Counted from the first letter of the stretch, positions 1 to 6,860 are shown. The stretch: 9,051 bases of DNA from an uncultured Clostridia bacterium (GCA_934249215.1 CAKQKN010000064.1:1-9051), one strand, 5' to 3'. The notes: a model not told the origin generated them from the sequence alone. Numbers and translations: made by a program.

Positions 1-159
1 TTTTCGGTGCTACGCATTTTTGCGGTGAAGAAATCGCCGTCTTGCGGTACGGTTTTTGCAAGGCAAACGACCGAAATCGTACTTGCCGTACGTTTATGGC
101 TTTGCAAAAACCGATTTCTTCCCGCAAAAATAGTTAGTGATAATGATTGGAATCCCTAT
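1..159 (+). repeat. Partial MITE-like palindromic repeat element (copy A)
   Basis: This non-coding stretch ends in a 29-base tag (131-159, from TAGTTAGTGAT to CCCTAT) that recurs at both ends of the element at 4508-4695. Bases 106-141 match the reverse complement of 4525-4560 at 35 of 36 positions. The part inside the tag folds on itself. Bases 17-36 pair with 112-130 (one single-base bulge), and 52-64 pair with 99-111 (one mismatch). An unpaired 14-base insert separates the two stems on the left side, and a small hairpin (CGTAC/GTACG, about 79-92) lies in the terminal loop. A short direct repeat, CTTGCGGTACG / CTTGCCGTACG, is at 41-51 and 82-92. The left end of the element is expected just before position 1, because 5-21 looks like a diverged left end. 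No convincing gene lies here. Confidence 0.6.
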
Positions 160-532
160 CTTGTTGTTTTTTCATTCCGTAAAACCGTTAGAATACGTAA
201 CCCTGAATGATTCCGTTATTCCCCAAAACCAACGACGATAACCGTATCCAACATTTGATTGAATATTACGATTGTTTTAAACCGCTTTAAAGCGGCCATT
301 TTGGCGTTAAAAGAAAAAACATCCGATGAGAAGTCAAAGGATGTTTTTGTGCTTTATTAAAGCATTATGGGCTTTATTTCCCCCATTTTTGCCGGCGTAT
401 AAAAGAATAATCAAAAATACTTAAAAATTTCTTGTTATTTTCCTGACAACACGAGCAAAAAGTTCTTTTACGCATTCTGTGCGGCTTTTTGCCGCCTGTT
501 TTCAAAGACACGCGCCTTAAAAACTCAAAAAA
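160..532. other. Intergenic region downstream of the hslO operon
   Basis: I see no gene in these 373 bases. They hold a perfect 14-base palindrome, CCGCTTTAAAGCGG (282-295), an intrinsic terminator (315-348, listed separately) and a small GCGGC-TTTTT-GCCGC hairpin (481-495) just beyond the stop of the last operon gene. The rest is AT-rich and unstructured by eye. The stretch from 349 to 532 would be a 3' untranslated region of about 185 bases on the minus-strand transcript. Confidence 0.5.
315..348 (-). terminator. Intrinsic terminator, probably bidirectional
   Basis: AAAAACATCC (315-324) and GGATGTTTTT (339-348) form a perfect 10-bp stem with a 14-base loop. On the minus strand the right arm runs into TTTTTTCTTTT, a good U-tract, so it should end the operon transcribed from the right. 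The symmetric A/T flanks would let it act on the plus strand as well. Confidence 0.75.
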
Positions 533-1081
533 TCACTTTGCAACTATTCTCACGGAGGAAAAATCGCCTTTCTTTGCGGCGTCCGCGTCGACAATTACGG
601 CAAGCTCGCTTATTCCGAGATCTTCGGGCAAATATTCCTTCCCGATCGCAATCAGCGTCAGATCGCCGCAGTTCCTCTCGTTTACCGTCACGAAACTTTT
701 TCCCGCGCCGCTAACAGCAGCTTCCGACACAGCGGTTCCGCCCATAGTGCCGCGCTCGTCGAACACGAGCGAATAGCCGCAAGGCTCGTCGTCGAAATAA
801 CCGTCGTTAAAATCTGTGCAAGCGTCGGGTTCGCCGTCAAAAAACCGCACGATCGCACGTGCTTTTCCGATCTTCGACGGCATATCCACAAAAATATAAA
901 GATACCCGTCGCTCGCGAGCGTCTCCGCCTCCCCCCCGCCGAACTCGGCGAGATCGAGTTTGCAAAGAAAGAATTCGCAAGGCGCGAAAACGTCTTTCTC
1001 GAGCCATTCGTCGGGCATTTCCGTCTCTCCGAACAACTGCGACGAATAAGTTTCGTCAAAATCGACGACGCGCGCTTTCAT
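533..1081 (-). CDS. Hypothetical protein, possibly DUF1963/YwqG-like
   Basis: This is a 182-residue soluble acidic protein with no signal peptide or membrane segment. Its start codon overlaps the stop of the preceding HEAT-like gene (ATGA, 4 bases), and GGGGAG lies 5 bases upstream, which fixes the start. I do not recognise it firmly. Three blocks resemble the DUF1963 (YwqG) family: G-E-T-E-M-P-D-E-W near residue 18, F-F-L-C-K-L-D-L-A-E-F near 37 (compare the family's 'LaQinlsel') followed by G-Y-L-Y-I-F-V, and a C-terminal D-F-S-S-V after a hydrophobic strand (residues about 159-180). DUF1963 proteins have no settled biochemical role, so none is assigned. It is the last gene of the hslO unit. 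If the assignment is wrong it is simply an orphan beta-rich protein. Confidence 0.75.
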   Translation of the reverse strand: MKARVVDFDETYSSQLFGETEMPDEWLEKDVFAPCEFFLCKLDLAEFGGGEAETLASDGYLYIFVDMPSKIGKARAIVRFFDGEPDACTDFNDGYFDDEPCGYSLVFDERGTMGGTAVSEAAVSGAGKSFVTVNERNCGDLTLIAIGKEYLPEDLGISELAVIVDADAAKKGDFSSVRIVAK

Positions 1082-1896
1082 TGCTTCTCCCCTTTGAGTT
1101 TTTTGAAATACTTATCGGACGAAAAATCCCGCTCCTCGTCATACGAACCGCCGAACGCCTCGATCGCGAGTTTCAGTTCTTTGAAATCGAGATAGTTGAT
1201 TTTCTCGTCCTTTATGAGTTCCATAAGCACCGGCAACGCCCTTTCGTCGCCGTATTTGGTAACGTAAGAAAGATAAAACGGCAAATCGTTCTTATGCGAA
1301 ACGAGTTCTTTCATAAGTATGTCGAAAACTCTGTCGTCGTTTTTGCACGCGGCAAAAATTTCCAAAAGATAAACGGCGCTCGACCCCGCGTTCTCATATT
1401 CGGCAAGCGCGCGTTCCTTTGCCGCCTCGGGATTGTTCGCCAGCGTTTCGGCAAGCAGATCTTTCATATCCTCGCACGTTTCGTCCGACAAAAGCAAATC
1501 GAAATACCGATCGAACCCCGCCGTGCTGTTCTTATCGTTCAGAATATTGACGCAGTAAGACACGAGTTCCTCGTCATGCTCGTTATCGATAAAAGCAGCA
1601 AGCTCGTCCACACAGTCCGCCGAAGCAAGCGCTTCGCACAGAAAATCGGACACGGAAACGCCTTTCTCGATATGCTCGGCAAGAGCCGCGCAAAGATCGC
1701 TCCCGCAAAACGCCTTGTAATATTCATCCGGGCAAGTGCCGTCAAGCTCGTCGAGCGGGGCTTTCCCGAATTCGTCGTACAGCCCGGGAATAACGCTTTC
1801 CCATTCTTTTTCCGTATATTTCCCGCGATTATTTCTTATGTAATCGGCAAGGAATTGATCGAACAGCGCGTCGATATCAACAATTTTCACTTTCAT
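1078..1896 (-). CDS. HEAT-like helical-repeat protein of unknown function
   Basis: From the chosen start this is a 272-residue soluble protein. The frame is open back to an ATG at 1929, but that start would lie inside the preceding gene. The ATG at 1896 sits one base after that gene's TGA stop and has GGAG correctly placed 9 bases upstream, so 1896 is preferred. The C-terminal half is made of paired amphipathic helices of HEAT type, clearest in the run Y-G-D-E-R-A-L-P-V-L-M-E-L-I followed by a second helix ending in A-I-E-A-F-G-G (about residues 215-250). A preceding unit contains D-D-R-V-F-D-I-L-M-K-E-L. HEAT-type solenoids usually bind proteins; no catalytic motif is visible. The N-terminal part has W-E-S-V-I-P-G-L-Y-D-E-F-G, which I cannot place in a named family. 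It is translationally coupled to genes on both sides. Confidence 0.85.
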   Translation of the reverse strand: MKVKIVDIDALFDQFLADYIRNNRGKYTEKEWESVIPGLYDEFGKAPLDELDGTCPDEYYKAFCGSDLCAALAEHIEKGVSVSDFLCEALASADCVDELAAFIDNEHDEELVSYCVNILNDKNSTAGFDRYFDLLLSDETCEDMKDLLAETLANNPEAAKERALAEYENAGSSAVYLLEIFAACKNDDRVFDILMKELVSHKNDLPFYLSYVTKYGDERALPVLMELIKDEKINYLDFKELKLAIEAFGGSYDEERDFSSDKYFKKLKGEKQ

Positions 1897-1897
1897 T

Positions 1898-3619
1898 TCA
1901 GTTCTCCAGAAGTGCTTCCAGCCCGGCAACCGAAGCCGCCGTCGTCCCCATATATTTTATATACTCTTTTTCGTCGTTTTTCAAAAAATTCAGCCCGGAA
2001 CGCTTGAGCATAAGCGCGGCAAGCGAATTTATTCTTTTGATCTTGCGAACGTTTCCGCTCTCGAGAAATTTATAATACAGATCGTACGCGGATATGCGCA
2101 ACTTGTAAATGTCCTTTTCGCAATAGGGCGCGAACCTGCCGAACGCAAGCGCATATGCGCTCCTGAACAGATCGCCGCAGGCGTCGTTGAATTCCACATG
2201 CTCGAACGGCACGCGCGAATGAATATGCCCCATAACGAGCCCGACGGGGTTCTCGTTCCCCATCTCCACGAGCAAAGTCAGAACGACGGTTTTGACGGGA
2301 TCGTAAGCGTCGTCCTTAATCAGATAATCGCTCATAAGTTTTAAGCACCGCTTATCGTTGATTATCGACGCGACATGAAACGCCGCGGCATGCAGCTCGG
2401 GATTGTCCGTCGCAAGACTCGACACGACGAAATCCAACGCCCCGTCCTCGTTCGCGCGAATCTCGGACGGCTTAAGATTAAGAAGCATATTGCTCATCAT
2501 AACCAACGCCTCGACTTCGTCCGCGGGCATTCCGAACGTGTACGGAATAAGATTCGGAGCCTTTCCTTTCTTACTCTTAATCGTTGCCATACCGGCGTAA
2601 AGGCTCGCATAATATTCGTTTGTCAGCGAATAATATTCGTTAAACTCTTTGAGTGCAACGTCGTACTTTTTGACATTATACGCCGCAACGGCGTAATAAA
2701 AATCAATATCGCCGCTGTCGGGCAAAAGCCGTTTCAAGCTCTCGGCAAAGCGGAAAGCAAGGTCGTGGCGCCCGCAACCGTAAAACAACGAAAAGAATTT
2801 CACCGCGGTGTCGGTATCCGTATACCCCTCTTTATCGAGAATGTCGAACGCGGATTTTTCACCTTCCTCGTCCCCGATAAGAAACGAAAGCGCGAACCTG
2901 TTCGTGAGCGAAACGTCGACGAGATATTGCCCCTTAAACGCTTCTCCGTACAGATAAAACGCAGATTCGAACTCGAGTTTTTCAAGCATCAGCGCACCTT
3001 CGAGATAGCGCGCTTCGCCGTAATATTTACTGCCCTCGTTGATTTTTTCGAGAAGTTCGATCGAAGCGTCCGGATTATTTTCGGCAAGCCGTCTTGCCCA
3101 CTCGACCCTTTCCCCGTCCTCTTCTTCGGCTTTATCGTAAACCCTTATTCCGCCCTCGTCCTCGGGCGGTTCGTCAACGCTGAAAAGCTCGTACATCATG
3201 TCGTCGAACGGAAAATCGGCGTCCCCTTTGTCGTTTATCTGAAGATTGAAATAATATGCAGCCAGTTTGTCGGCATGCATAAGATAAAAATTCCCCGCGA
3301 TCCCGTTATACGCTTCCGCATAACAACGCTTCGGCGCCGCGTCGAGGAACTTAAACCAATAGTTCACGCTCCTTTTAAACATTTCGAGTTCGGTATAAAG
3401 ATCGGCGATTTTCCGATAAATCGTATAATCTTCTTCCCCGTCAGCCTCGATTTCGAGAAGCAGTTTAAGCGCGCCGCGAACGTCGTCCTCGTCGAGCATA
3501 TCGTCCGCGACTTCGCCGAGCAATTCGGGGTCCCGTCTGAACCGGACTATCTTATCCGAATCGGCGCTCGTGGTTTCGGCAGGTGCGGTCTTTTTGTTTA
3601 TTTTCTTTTTTTCAGCCAT
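1898..3619 (-). CDS. TPR-like helical-repeat protein
   Basis: This is a 573-residue, acidic, cytoplasmic-looking protein with a short basic, disordered N-terminus (M-A-E-K-K-K-I-N-K-K) and no signal peptide or membrane segment. Residues about 40-130 hold TPR-like units. One 34-residue unit starts near Y65 (Y-T-I-Y-R-K-I-A-D-L-Y) and the next near C99 (C-Y-A-E-A-Y-N-G-I-A-G). Further TPR-like helices run from about 195 to 345, for example F-Y-Y-A-V-A-A-Y-N-V-K-K-Y-D. An acidic linker (about 145-172) separates the two blocks. Residues about 393-455 look more HEAT-like. TPR proteins are scaffolds for protein contacts; no enzyme motif is seen. The ATG lies one base after the hslO stop, with AAAGGA overlapping the last hslO codons. 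Partner and role are unknown. Confidence 0.85.
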   Translation of the reverse strand: MAEKKKINKKTAPAETTSADSDKIVRFRRDPELLGEVADDMLDEDDVRGALKLLLEIEADGEEDYTIYRKIADLYTELEMFKRSVNYWFKFLDAAPKRCYAEAYNGIAGNFYLMHADKLAAYYFNLQINDKGDADFPFDDMMYELFSVDEPPEDEGGIRVYDKAEEEDGERVEWARRLAENNPDASIELLEKINEGSKYYGEARYLEGALMLEKLEFESAFYLYGEAFKGQYLVDVSLTNRFALSFLIGDEEGEKSAFDILDKEGYTDTDTAVKFFSLFYGCGRHDLAFRFAESLKRLLPDSGDIDFYYAVAAYNVKKYDVALKEFNEYYSLTNEYYASLYAGMATIKSKKGKAPNLIPYTFGMPADEVEALVMMSNMLLNLKPSEIRANEDGALDFVVSSLATDNPELHAAAFHVASIINDKRCLKLMSDYLIKDDAYDPVKTVVLTLLVEMGNENPVGLVMGHIHSRVPFEHVEFNDACGDLFRSAYALAFGRFAPYCEKDIYKLRISAYDLYYKFLESGNVRKIKRINSLAALMLKRSGLNFLKNDEKEYIKYMGTTAASVAGLEALLEN

Positions 3620-3620
3620 T

Positions 3621-4481
3621 TTATCCTTTACCGAAAAGCCGATCGACGTCTTTTCTGAAATATACGTACTTTTTATTGCAGAAATGACAAGCGACTTCGA
3701 CCTTTCCTTCTTTTTCGCAAGTGTCGCACAATTCGTCGTAGCCGAGCGTCAGCAGAATGCCGTCGATGTATTCCTTTGAACACAAACAGTGATATTTCGG
3801 TGTAAATTTTTCGTAATTATAATCGGAAAAAGTATTTTTCACGAACTCGTCCGCGCCCGTTTTTTCCATCACACTCGAAACGTCGGTGAGCGAAAGCGCA
3901 AGTTCTTCCGCCTTTTTGAGGCTTTCGTCGTCGGCGTCCGGCATAGCCTGAAAAATCACGCCGCCCGCTCCTATGCAAACGTTGCCCTTGCCGACTTTCA
4001 CGCCGAGAGCCATTGCCGTGGGCTGCTGCTCGGAATAAGCGTAGTACCGCGCGAAATCTTCGGCAATCTCTCCGCTTTCGATCGCACAGCTGCCGGTATA
4101 CGGCTCCTTAAGCCCCATACTTTTCACGACGGTGAGCCTGCCTTTGCCGACGCACCCCGCAACGTCGAGCTTACCCTTTGCGTTGAGCGGAAGATCGCAC
4201 GCGGGATTGTCGATATAACCGCGCATATTGAGAGCGGCATCGCCCGCAACGACTATCTGCCCGCCCACGCCGTCGCCCGACAGCGTTACGGAAAGTCTGT
4301 CCTCTTCGCTTTTGAGAGTGGACGACATAAAAGTCGCCGCGATCATCGTGCGTCCGAGCGCAGCCGCCGCAAGCGGCGACAGCCCGTGAATTCTTATTGC
4401 TTCGTTTACCATTTGCGTGGCTTCGATCACCGTAACGGAAATCTTCCCGCCAAACGCCACGCCCTTATATAATACGTCCAT
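3621..4481 (-). CDS. hslO: Redox-regulated chaperone Hsp33
   Basis: Hsp33 is a cytosolic, ATP-independent holdase. Oxidation releases its zinc and activates it to bind unfolding proteins. The 286 residues match the family's usual length and layout. The N-terminal start M-D-V-L-Y-K-G, then I-H-G-L-S-P-L-A-A-A-A-L-G-R (31-44), G-D-G-V-G-G-Q-I (69-76) and the G-A-G-G-V-I-F-Q core (171-178) are typical. The C-terminal redox switch has the expected zinc ligands C232-x-C234 and C265-x-x-C268 (C-H-F-C). An extra C-x-x-C pair, C252 and C255, lies between them. The start is set by the conserved M-D opening, yet no Shine-Dalgarno sequence precedes it. It is the first gene of a four-gene unit and begins 26 bases from a MITE-like element. 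Confidence 0.96.
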   Translation of the reverse strand: MDVLYKGVAFGGKISVTVIEATQMVNEAIRIHGLSPLAAAALGRTMIAATFMSSTLKSEEDRLSVTLSGDGVGGQIVVAGDAALNMRGYIDNPACDLPLNAKGKLDVAGCVGKGRLTVVKSMGLKEPYTGSCAIESGEIAEDFARYYAYSEQQPTAMALGVKVGKGNVCIGAGGVIFQAMPDADDESLKKAEELALSLTDVSSVMEKTGADEFVKNTFSDYNYEKFTPKYHCLCSKEYIDGILLTLGYDELCDTCEKEGKVEVACHFCNKKYVYFRKDVDRLFGKG

Positions 4482-4507
4482 AATAAATTAAAAGTATATT
4501 TTCCGAT
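4482..4507 (-). promoter_or_regulatory. AT-rich hslO leader with -10-like sequence and no SD
   Basis: Reading toward hslO, this gap is nearly all A and T and contains TATACT ending 11 bases before the ATG and TTTAAT ending 5 bases before it. Either could be a -10 box. No purine-rich ribosome binding site is visible. A possible -35, TTGAAA, lies across the repeat end just upstream, but its spacing to TATACT is only 14 bases, so the exact promoter is unresolved. Confidence 0.35.
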
Positions 4508-4695
4508 TAGGGTTTCAATTCGCCATCACTAACTATTTTTGCGGGAACAAATCGGTTTTTACAGTGTTTAAAAACCGATTTTGCGCCGCACAAACAACAG
4601 CGGAGTGCAATCGCAAACGGTTATGCCCGAGCGCGCGCGGAAAAGGGCTAAAAAGTCGCCTTTTCGGTAGTAAGTGATAAGAAATGGAAGCCCTA
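4508..4695. mobile_element. 188-bp MITE-like element with terminal inverted repeats (copy B/C)
   Basis: The two ends are imperfect inverted repeats. The left end (4535 back to 4508) and the right end (4668-4695) match at 21 of 28 positions without gaps and start TAGGG / end CCCTA. The right end of the partial element at 1-159 matches them at 22 of 28 and 24 of 29 positions. Just inside each end is a hairpin. AAATCGGTTTTT (4549-4560) pairs perfectly with AAAAACCGATTT (4570-4581), extended outward by GCGG/CCGC, and GAAAAGG pairs with CCTTTTC near 4640-4665. No transposase or credible protein is encoded. TA follows both ends, compatible with a TA target duplication, but it may be part of the repeat. 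Small size, inverted ends and a second copy nearby suggest a non-autonomous mobile element. A structured repeat of another kind is possible. Confidence 0.6.
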
Positions 4696-4703
4696 TAACA
4701 AAT

Positions 4704-4729
4704 CGTCGGCAGCCCGAAAAGCGCCGACG
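4704..4729 (-). terminator. Hairpin after the methyltransferase gene
   Basis: CGTCGGC (4704-4710) and GCCGACG (4723-4729) form a 7-bp GC-rich stem with a 12-base loop, 11 bases past the methyltransferase stop on the minus strand. It is followed by ATTTGTTAT, a weak U-tract, so termination may be partial and read-through into the element and hslO cannot be excluded. Confidence 0.5.
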
Positions 4730-4740
4730 CAAACAAAGTC

Positions 4741-5484
4741 TTATTTTTTGACGGAAGTAAAGCATATCCGCTCGCTTTCGTCGGTAAGCGGACTGCCCGA
4801 CTGCCCGTCCACGGCAACGACCTCGAACCCGTTTTCGGCAAGTACGCCTTTCACGAACTCGCACGGATAAACGTATTCGGTGAGCGTACATTCTTCCTTG
4901 ACGAAAAACTCTCCGCGGCGAAGAAAAACGCTCATATCCATTTCCACGCGATCGTCAAACGCGCGGTTAAACCAAATGTAAGAATAATCGTCGTCGTCCT
5001 CACAAAAAGTTTCGTTTCCGAGCACTTTTTTGAGCTTATATTCGCTCGAAATATCGAAGTGGAGAAGCCCGCCCTTTTTAAGGCAAGACGCGAAACTTTT
5101 TATCGTTTTCGCGAACTTTTCCGGCGGAACGCAGTTCATTCCGTCATTGATAACCGTGATAAATCCCACTTTTTCGAACGATTTGAGGTTGGTCATGTCC
5201 TCTTTCCGAAAATCGATCGCAAGCCGTTCTTTACCGCACTCTTTCTGCGCGGCGGTAAGCATCTCTGCGGAAATATCGACGCCGCAAACGCGGTACCCCG
5301 CACGCTTTATCGCACGGGTAAAATAGCCGCTCCCGCAAGCCGCGTCGATGCCGCTTGCGGACTTTCCCGCGTATTCGTCTATTACGGAAACGACGTATTC
5401 CGCCCACTTGGCGTAATCGCAGTTGAGCTTCATCGAGTATTCGTAAAAGTCGGCTATCGCACCGAATAATTGCGTTTTCTGCAT
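4741..5484 (-). CDS. Class I SAM-dependent methyltransferase, YqeM-like
   Basis: This 247-residue soluble protein has a Rossmann-type AdoMet fold. Motif I is D47-A-A-C-G-S-G-Y-F (47-55), the acidic residue ending strand 2 is D70 (G-V-D-I-S), K-E-D-M (94-97) fits the adenine-contacting loop, and V-I-N-D-G-M-N-C (111-118) fits motif IV. F-D-I-S-S-E-Y-K-L (143-151) and Y-I-W-F-N near 169 resemble the B. subtilis YqeM group, whose substrate is unknown to me. The N-terminal F-Y-E-Y-S-M-K-L and D-Y-A-K-W are also typical of that group. The gene starts 24 bases after the membrane-protein stop, probably in the same transcript. Its ribosome binding site is weak (GGA, 8 bases upstream). The methyl acceptor cannot be deduced from the sequence. 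Confidence 0.88.
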   Translation of the reverse strand: MQKTQLFGAIADFYEYSMKLNCDYAKWAEYVVSVIDEYAGKSASGIDAACGSGYFTRAIKRAGYRVCGVDISAEMLTAAQKECGKERLAIDFRKEDMTNLKSFEKVGFITVINDGMNCVPPEKFAKTIKSFASCLKKGGLLHFDISSEYKLKKVLGNETFCEDDDDYSYIWFNRAFDDRVEMDMSVFLRRGEFFVKEECTLTEYVYPCEFVKGVLAENGFEVVAVDGQSGSPLTDESERICFTSVKK

Positions 5485-5508
5485 ACGGATTCCATCTATT
5501 GAAGATTA

Positions 5509-6810
5509 CTATTTATCTTCTTCGTCGTTTTTTTCTTCGGCGGAATTATCGGCCGTTTCGGAATCGGTCGCCGGAATCGATTCGCCGCCGATGCCCGTCG
5601 CGTCCGACGAATCCGACGAATCGCCCTCGGTTTCGGGCGTTCCGTCCGCCGTACCCTCTTCGTCCGTCTTTTCGGGCTTAATCTTGCCGGAAAGCACGTC
5701 TTTTACGTATTCGTCGCTGTCCTTGCGCATCGCCGCCTTACTCTCCTCGAGCCGCTGAAGGTCGGCTCGCGAGAAATTCTGCGGCAACTCCGCGATCTCC
5801 ACGTCGTAGTCGGTAACCGGTTTTACGGGGCGCTTGCCGAGAGTGGAGCGCTCGAACGAGAAGTCGGATTCTTCGTCCTCCGGCTTCTTGGAGTAAATAC
5901 CGCGGTTTTTGACGGCGCCGGGAACGTTGTCGTTGATGAATTTATCGAACGTCCACTGCGAATAGTCCGTCCAGATGAGCGCCGCGCCCGAGAACCCGAA
6001 GATTATGAAAATCATAACGCCGAGCATCATAAACATTCCGCCGATCACCATAAGAAGGACGGAAACGAACGCAAACGCGGCAAAGAACAGGTTGGTCGGA
6101 AGAAGCCCGATCGCCATAATGCACGAGTTTTTGAGCAGGTGGAAAAATTTGAGTTTATACGTGACGCCGAACGTCAGCATATACAGATAAACGATCGTGA
6201 AATAGGTCAGCATTATATAGCCGATCACGACGGCGAGCGAAATGAACCACTTGCTCCCCTGCACGGCATTTATATAGTTGCCCGTACGAATGGAAACGAT
6301 GCCGAGGAAAAGAATGACCGTGTAAACGAGAGTCGAAAGCAACACGTTCACGAAGTTCTTTTTAACGCCCGACCAGAAATCTTTGCCGACGAAAACGCCT
6401 TCCGCCCAGACCATATTGCGCATGACGTACATCCCGCCGGCAATGCCGATCGACGCGACTATTCCCGCGACGGGCATAAGCATAAACACGCTTCTGTCGA
6501 CCATGTAATAAATCTGCTCGGTAAAGCCCGCCATATTCGCGATCGCGGGGTATCCGAGCCCGATATTGCCGGAAAACGGAATGACCGTCGCGTAATACTG
6601 CACCTGAATATACCGCCACAAAACGAGCAGAATGACGGGAATGAAAAACAACAGCATCAGCATGTTGAGCCCGAAAAGCTTGCCGAAATTATCCCGCACG
6701 ATTCCCCAGCCGAGTTCCCAGCGGTTGCCCGGCATCGTCGATCTCGCATACGTCTCGGAGCGTTCCGGACCTTCGATCATTCTCGCAATAAAACCTTTTT
6801 TCTTCGCCAT
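5509..6810 (-). CDS. DUF624/YesL-like integral membrane protein with acidic tail
   Basis: This 433-residue protein has about six hydrophobic segments (roughly 45-66, 107-130, 155-173, 188-212, 228-252 and 255-280) and a long hydrophilic C-terminus. The opening R-D-N-F-G-K-L-F-G-L-N-M (39-50), leading straight into the first membrane segment, is the reason for the DUF624 suggestion. That family is membrane-bound and of unclear function. After residue 290 the chain is polar, and from about 380 to the end it is dominated by D, E, S, T and G, ending E-E-K-N-D-E-E-D-K, so it is likely disordered and cytoplasmic. The start is supported by GGAGAG 6 bases upstream and a good promoter at 6861-6889. 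It is the first gene of a two-gene unit with the methyltransferase. Confidence 0.85.
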   Translation of the reverse strand: MAKKKGFIARMIEGPERSETYARSTMPGNRWELGWGIVRDNFGKLFGLNMLMLLFFIPVILLVLWRYIQVQYYATVIPFSGNIGLGYPAIANMAGFTEQIYYMVDRSVFMLMPVAGIVASIGIAGGMYVMRNMVWAEGVFVGKDFWSGVKKNFVNVLLSTLVYTVILFLGIVSIRTGNYINAVQGSKWFISLAVVIGYIMLTYFTIVYLYMLTFGVTYKLKFFHLLKNSCIMAIGLLPTNLFFAAFAFVSVLLMVIGGMFMMLGVMIFIIFGFSGAALIWTDYSQWTFDKFINDNVPGAVKNRGIYSKKPEDEESDFSFERSTLGKRPVKPVTDYDVEIAELPQNFSRADLQRLEESKAAMRKDSDEYVKDVLSGKIKPEKTDEEGTADGTPETEGDSSDSSDATGIGGESIPATDSETADNSAEEKNDEEDK

Positions 6811-6814
6811 TTAT

Positions 6815-6840
6815 CTCTCCGTATCGCGCATGACGCGCGA
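6815..6840 (-). promoter_or_regulatory. Leader hairpin next to a strong SD
   Basis: In the predicted leader of the membrane-protein gene, TCGCGC and GCGCGA (plus-strand 6824-6829 and 6835-6840) form a 6-bp GC stem with a 5-base loop, followed 3 bases later by the ribosome binding site GGAGAG (6815-6820). The stem leaves the site free, so it could protect the 5' end or tune translation. No riboswitch class is recognised. Confidence 0.45.
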
Positions 6841-6860
6841 CGATAGAATTTTCTTTGTAT

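Noticed and set aside
7..210. 67-residue open frame starting at GTG near the left edge
   Set aside because: It runs through the palindromic repeat and the conserved end tag, has no ribosome binding site and no recognisable sequence.
1897..1929. Earlier in-frame ATG (1929) for the HEAT-like gene
   Set aside because: It would overlap the preceding gene by 32 bases and has no evident SD, whereas the ATG at 1896 follows the stop by one base with GGAG in place.
2375..3658. 427-residue open frame on the plus strand opposite the TPR-like gene
   Set aside because: It lies wholly antisense to a well-supported gene with good SD and operon spacing, has a composition rich in R, F, I and V with no recognisable domain, and arises because TTA, CTA and TCA codons are rare in the real gene. 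The plus-strand frames at 859-2007, 3789-4472 and 6139-6846 are rejected for the same reason.
4508..4695. Repeats as a CRISPR array or integron attC site
   Set aside because: There are only two copies here and in inverted orientation, with no regular spacers, and the conserved sequence lacks the GTTRRRY / RYYYAAC core of attC sites.
4533..4891. Small minus-strand frames of 102 and 107 residues covering the repeat element and the end of the methyltransferase gene
   Set aside because: They are out of frame with a clear methyltransferase and continue into hairpin repeat sequence; arginine-rich composition indicates shadow frames.
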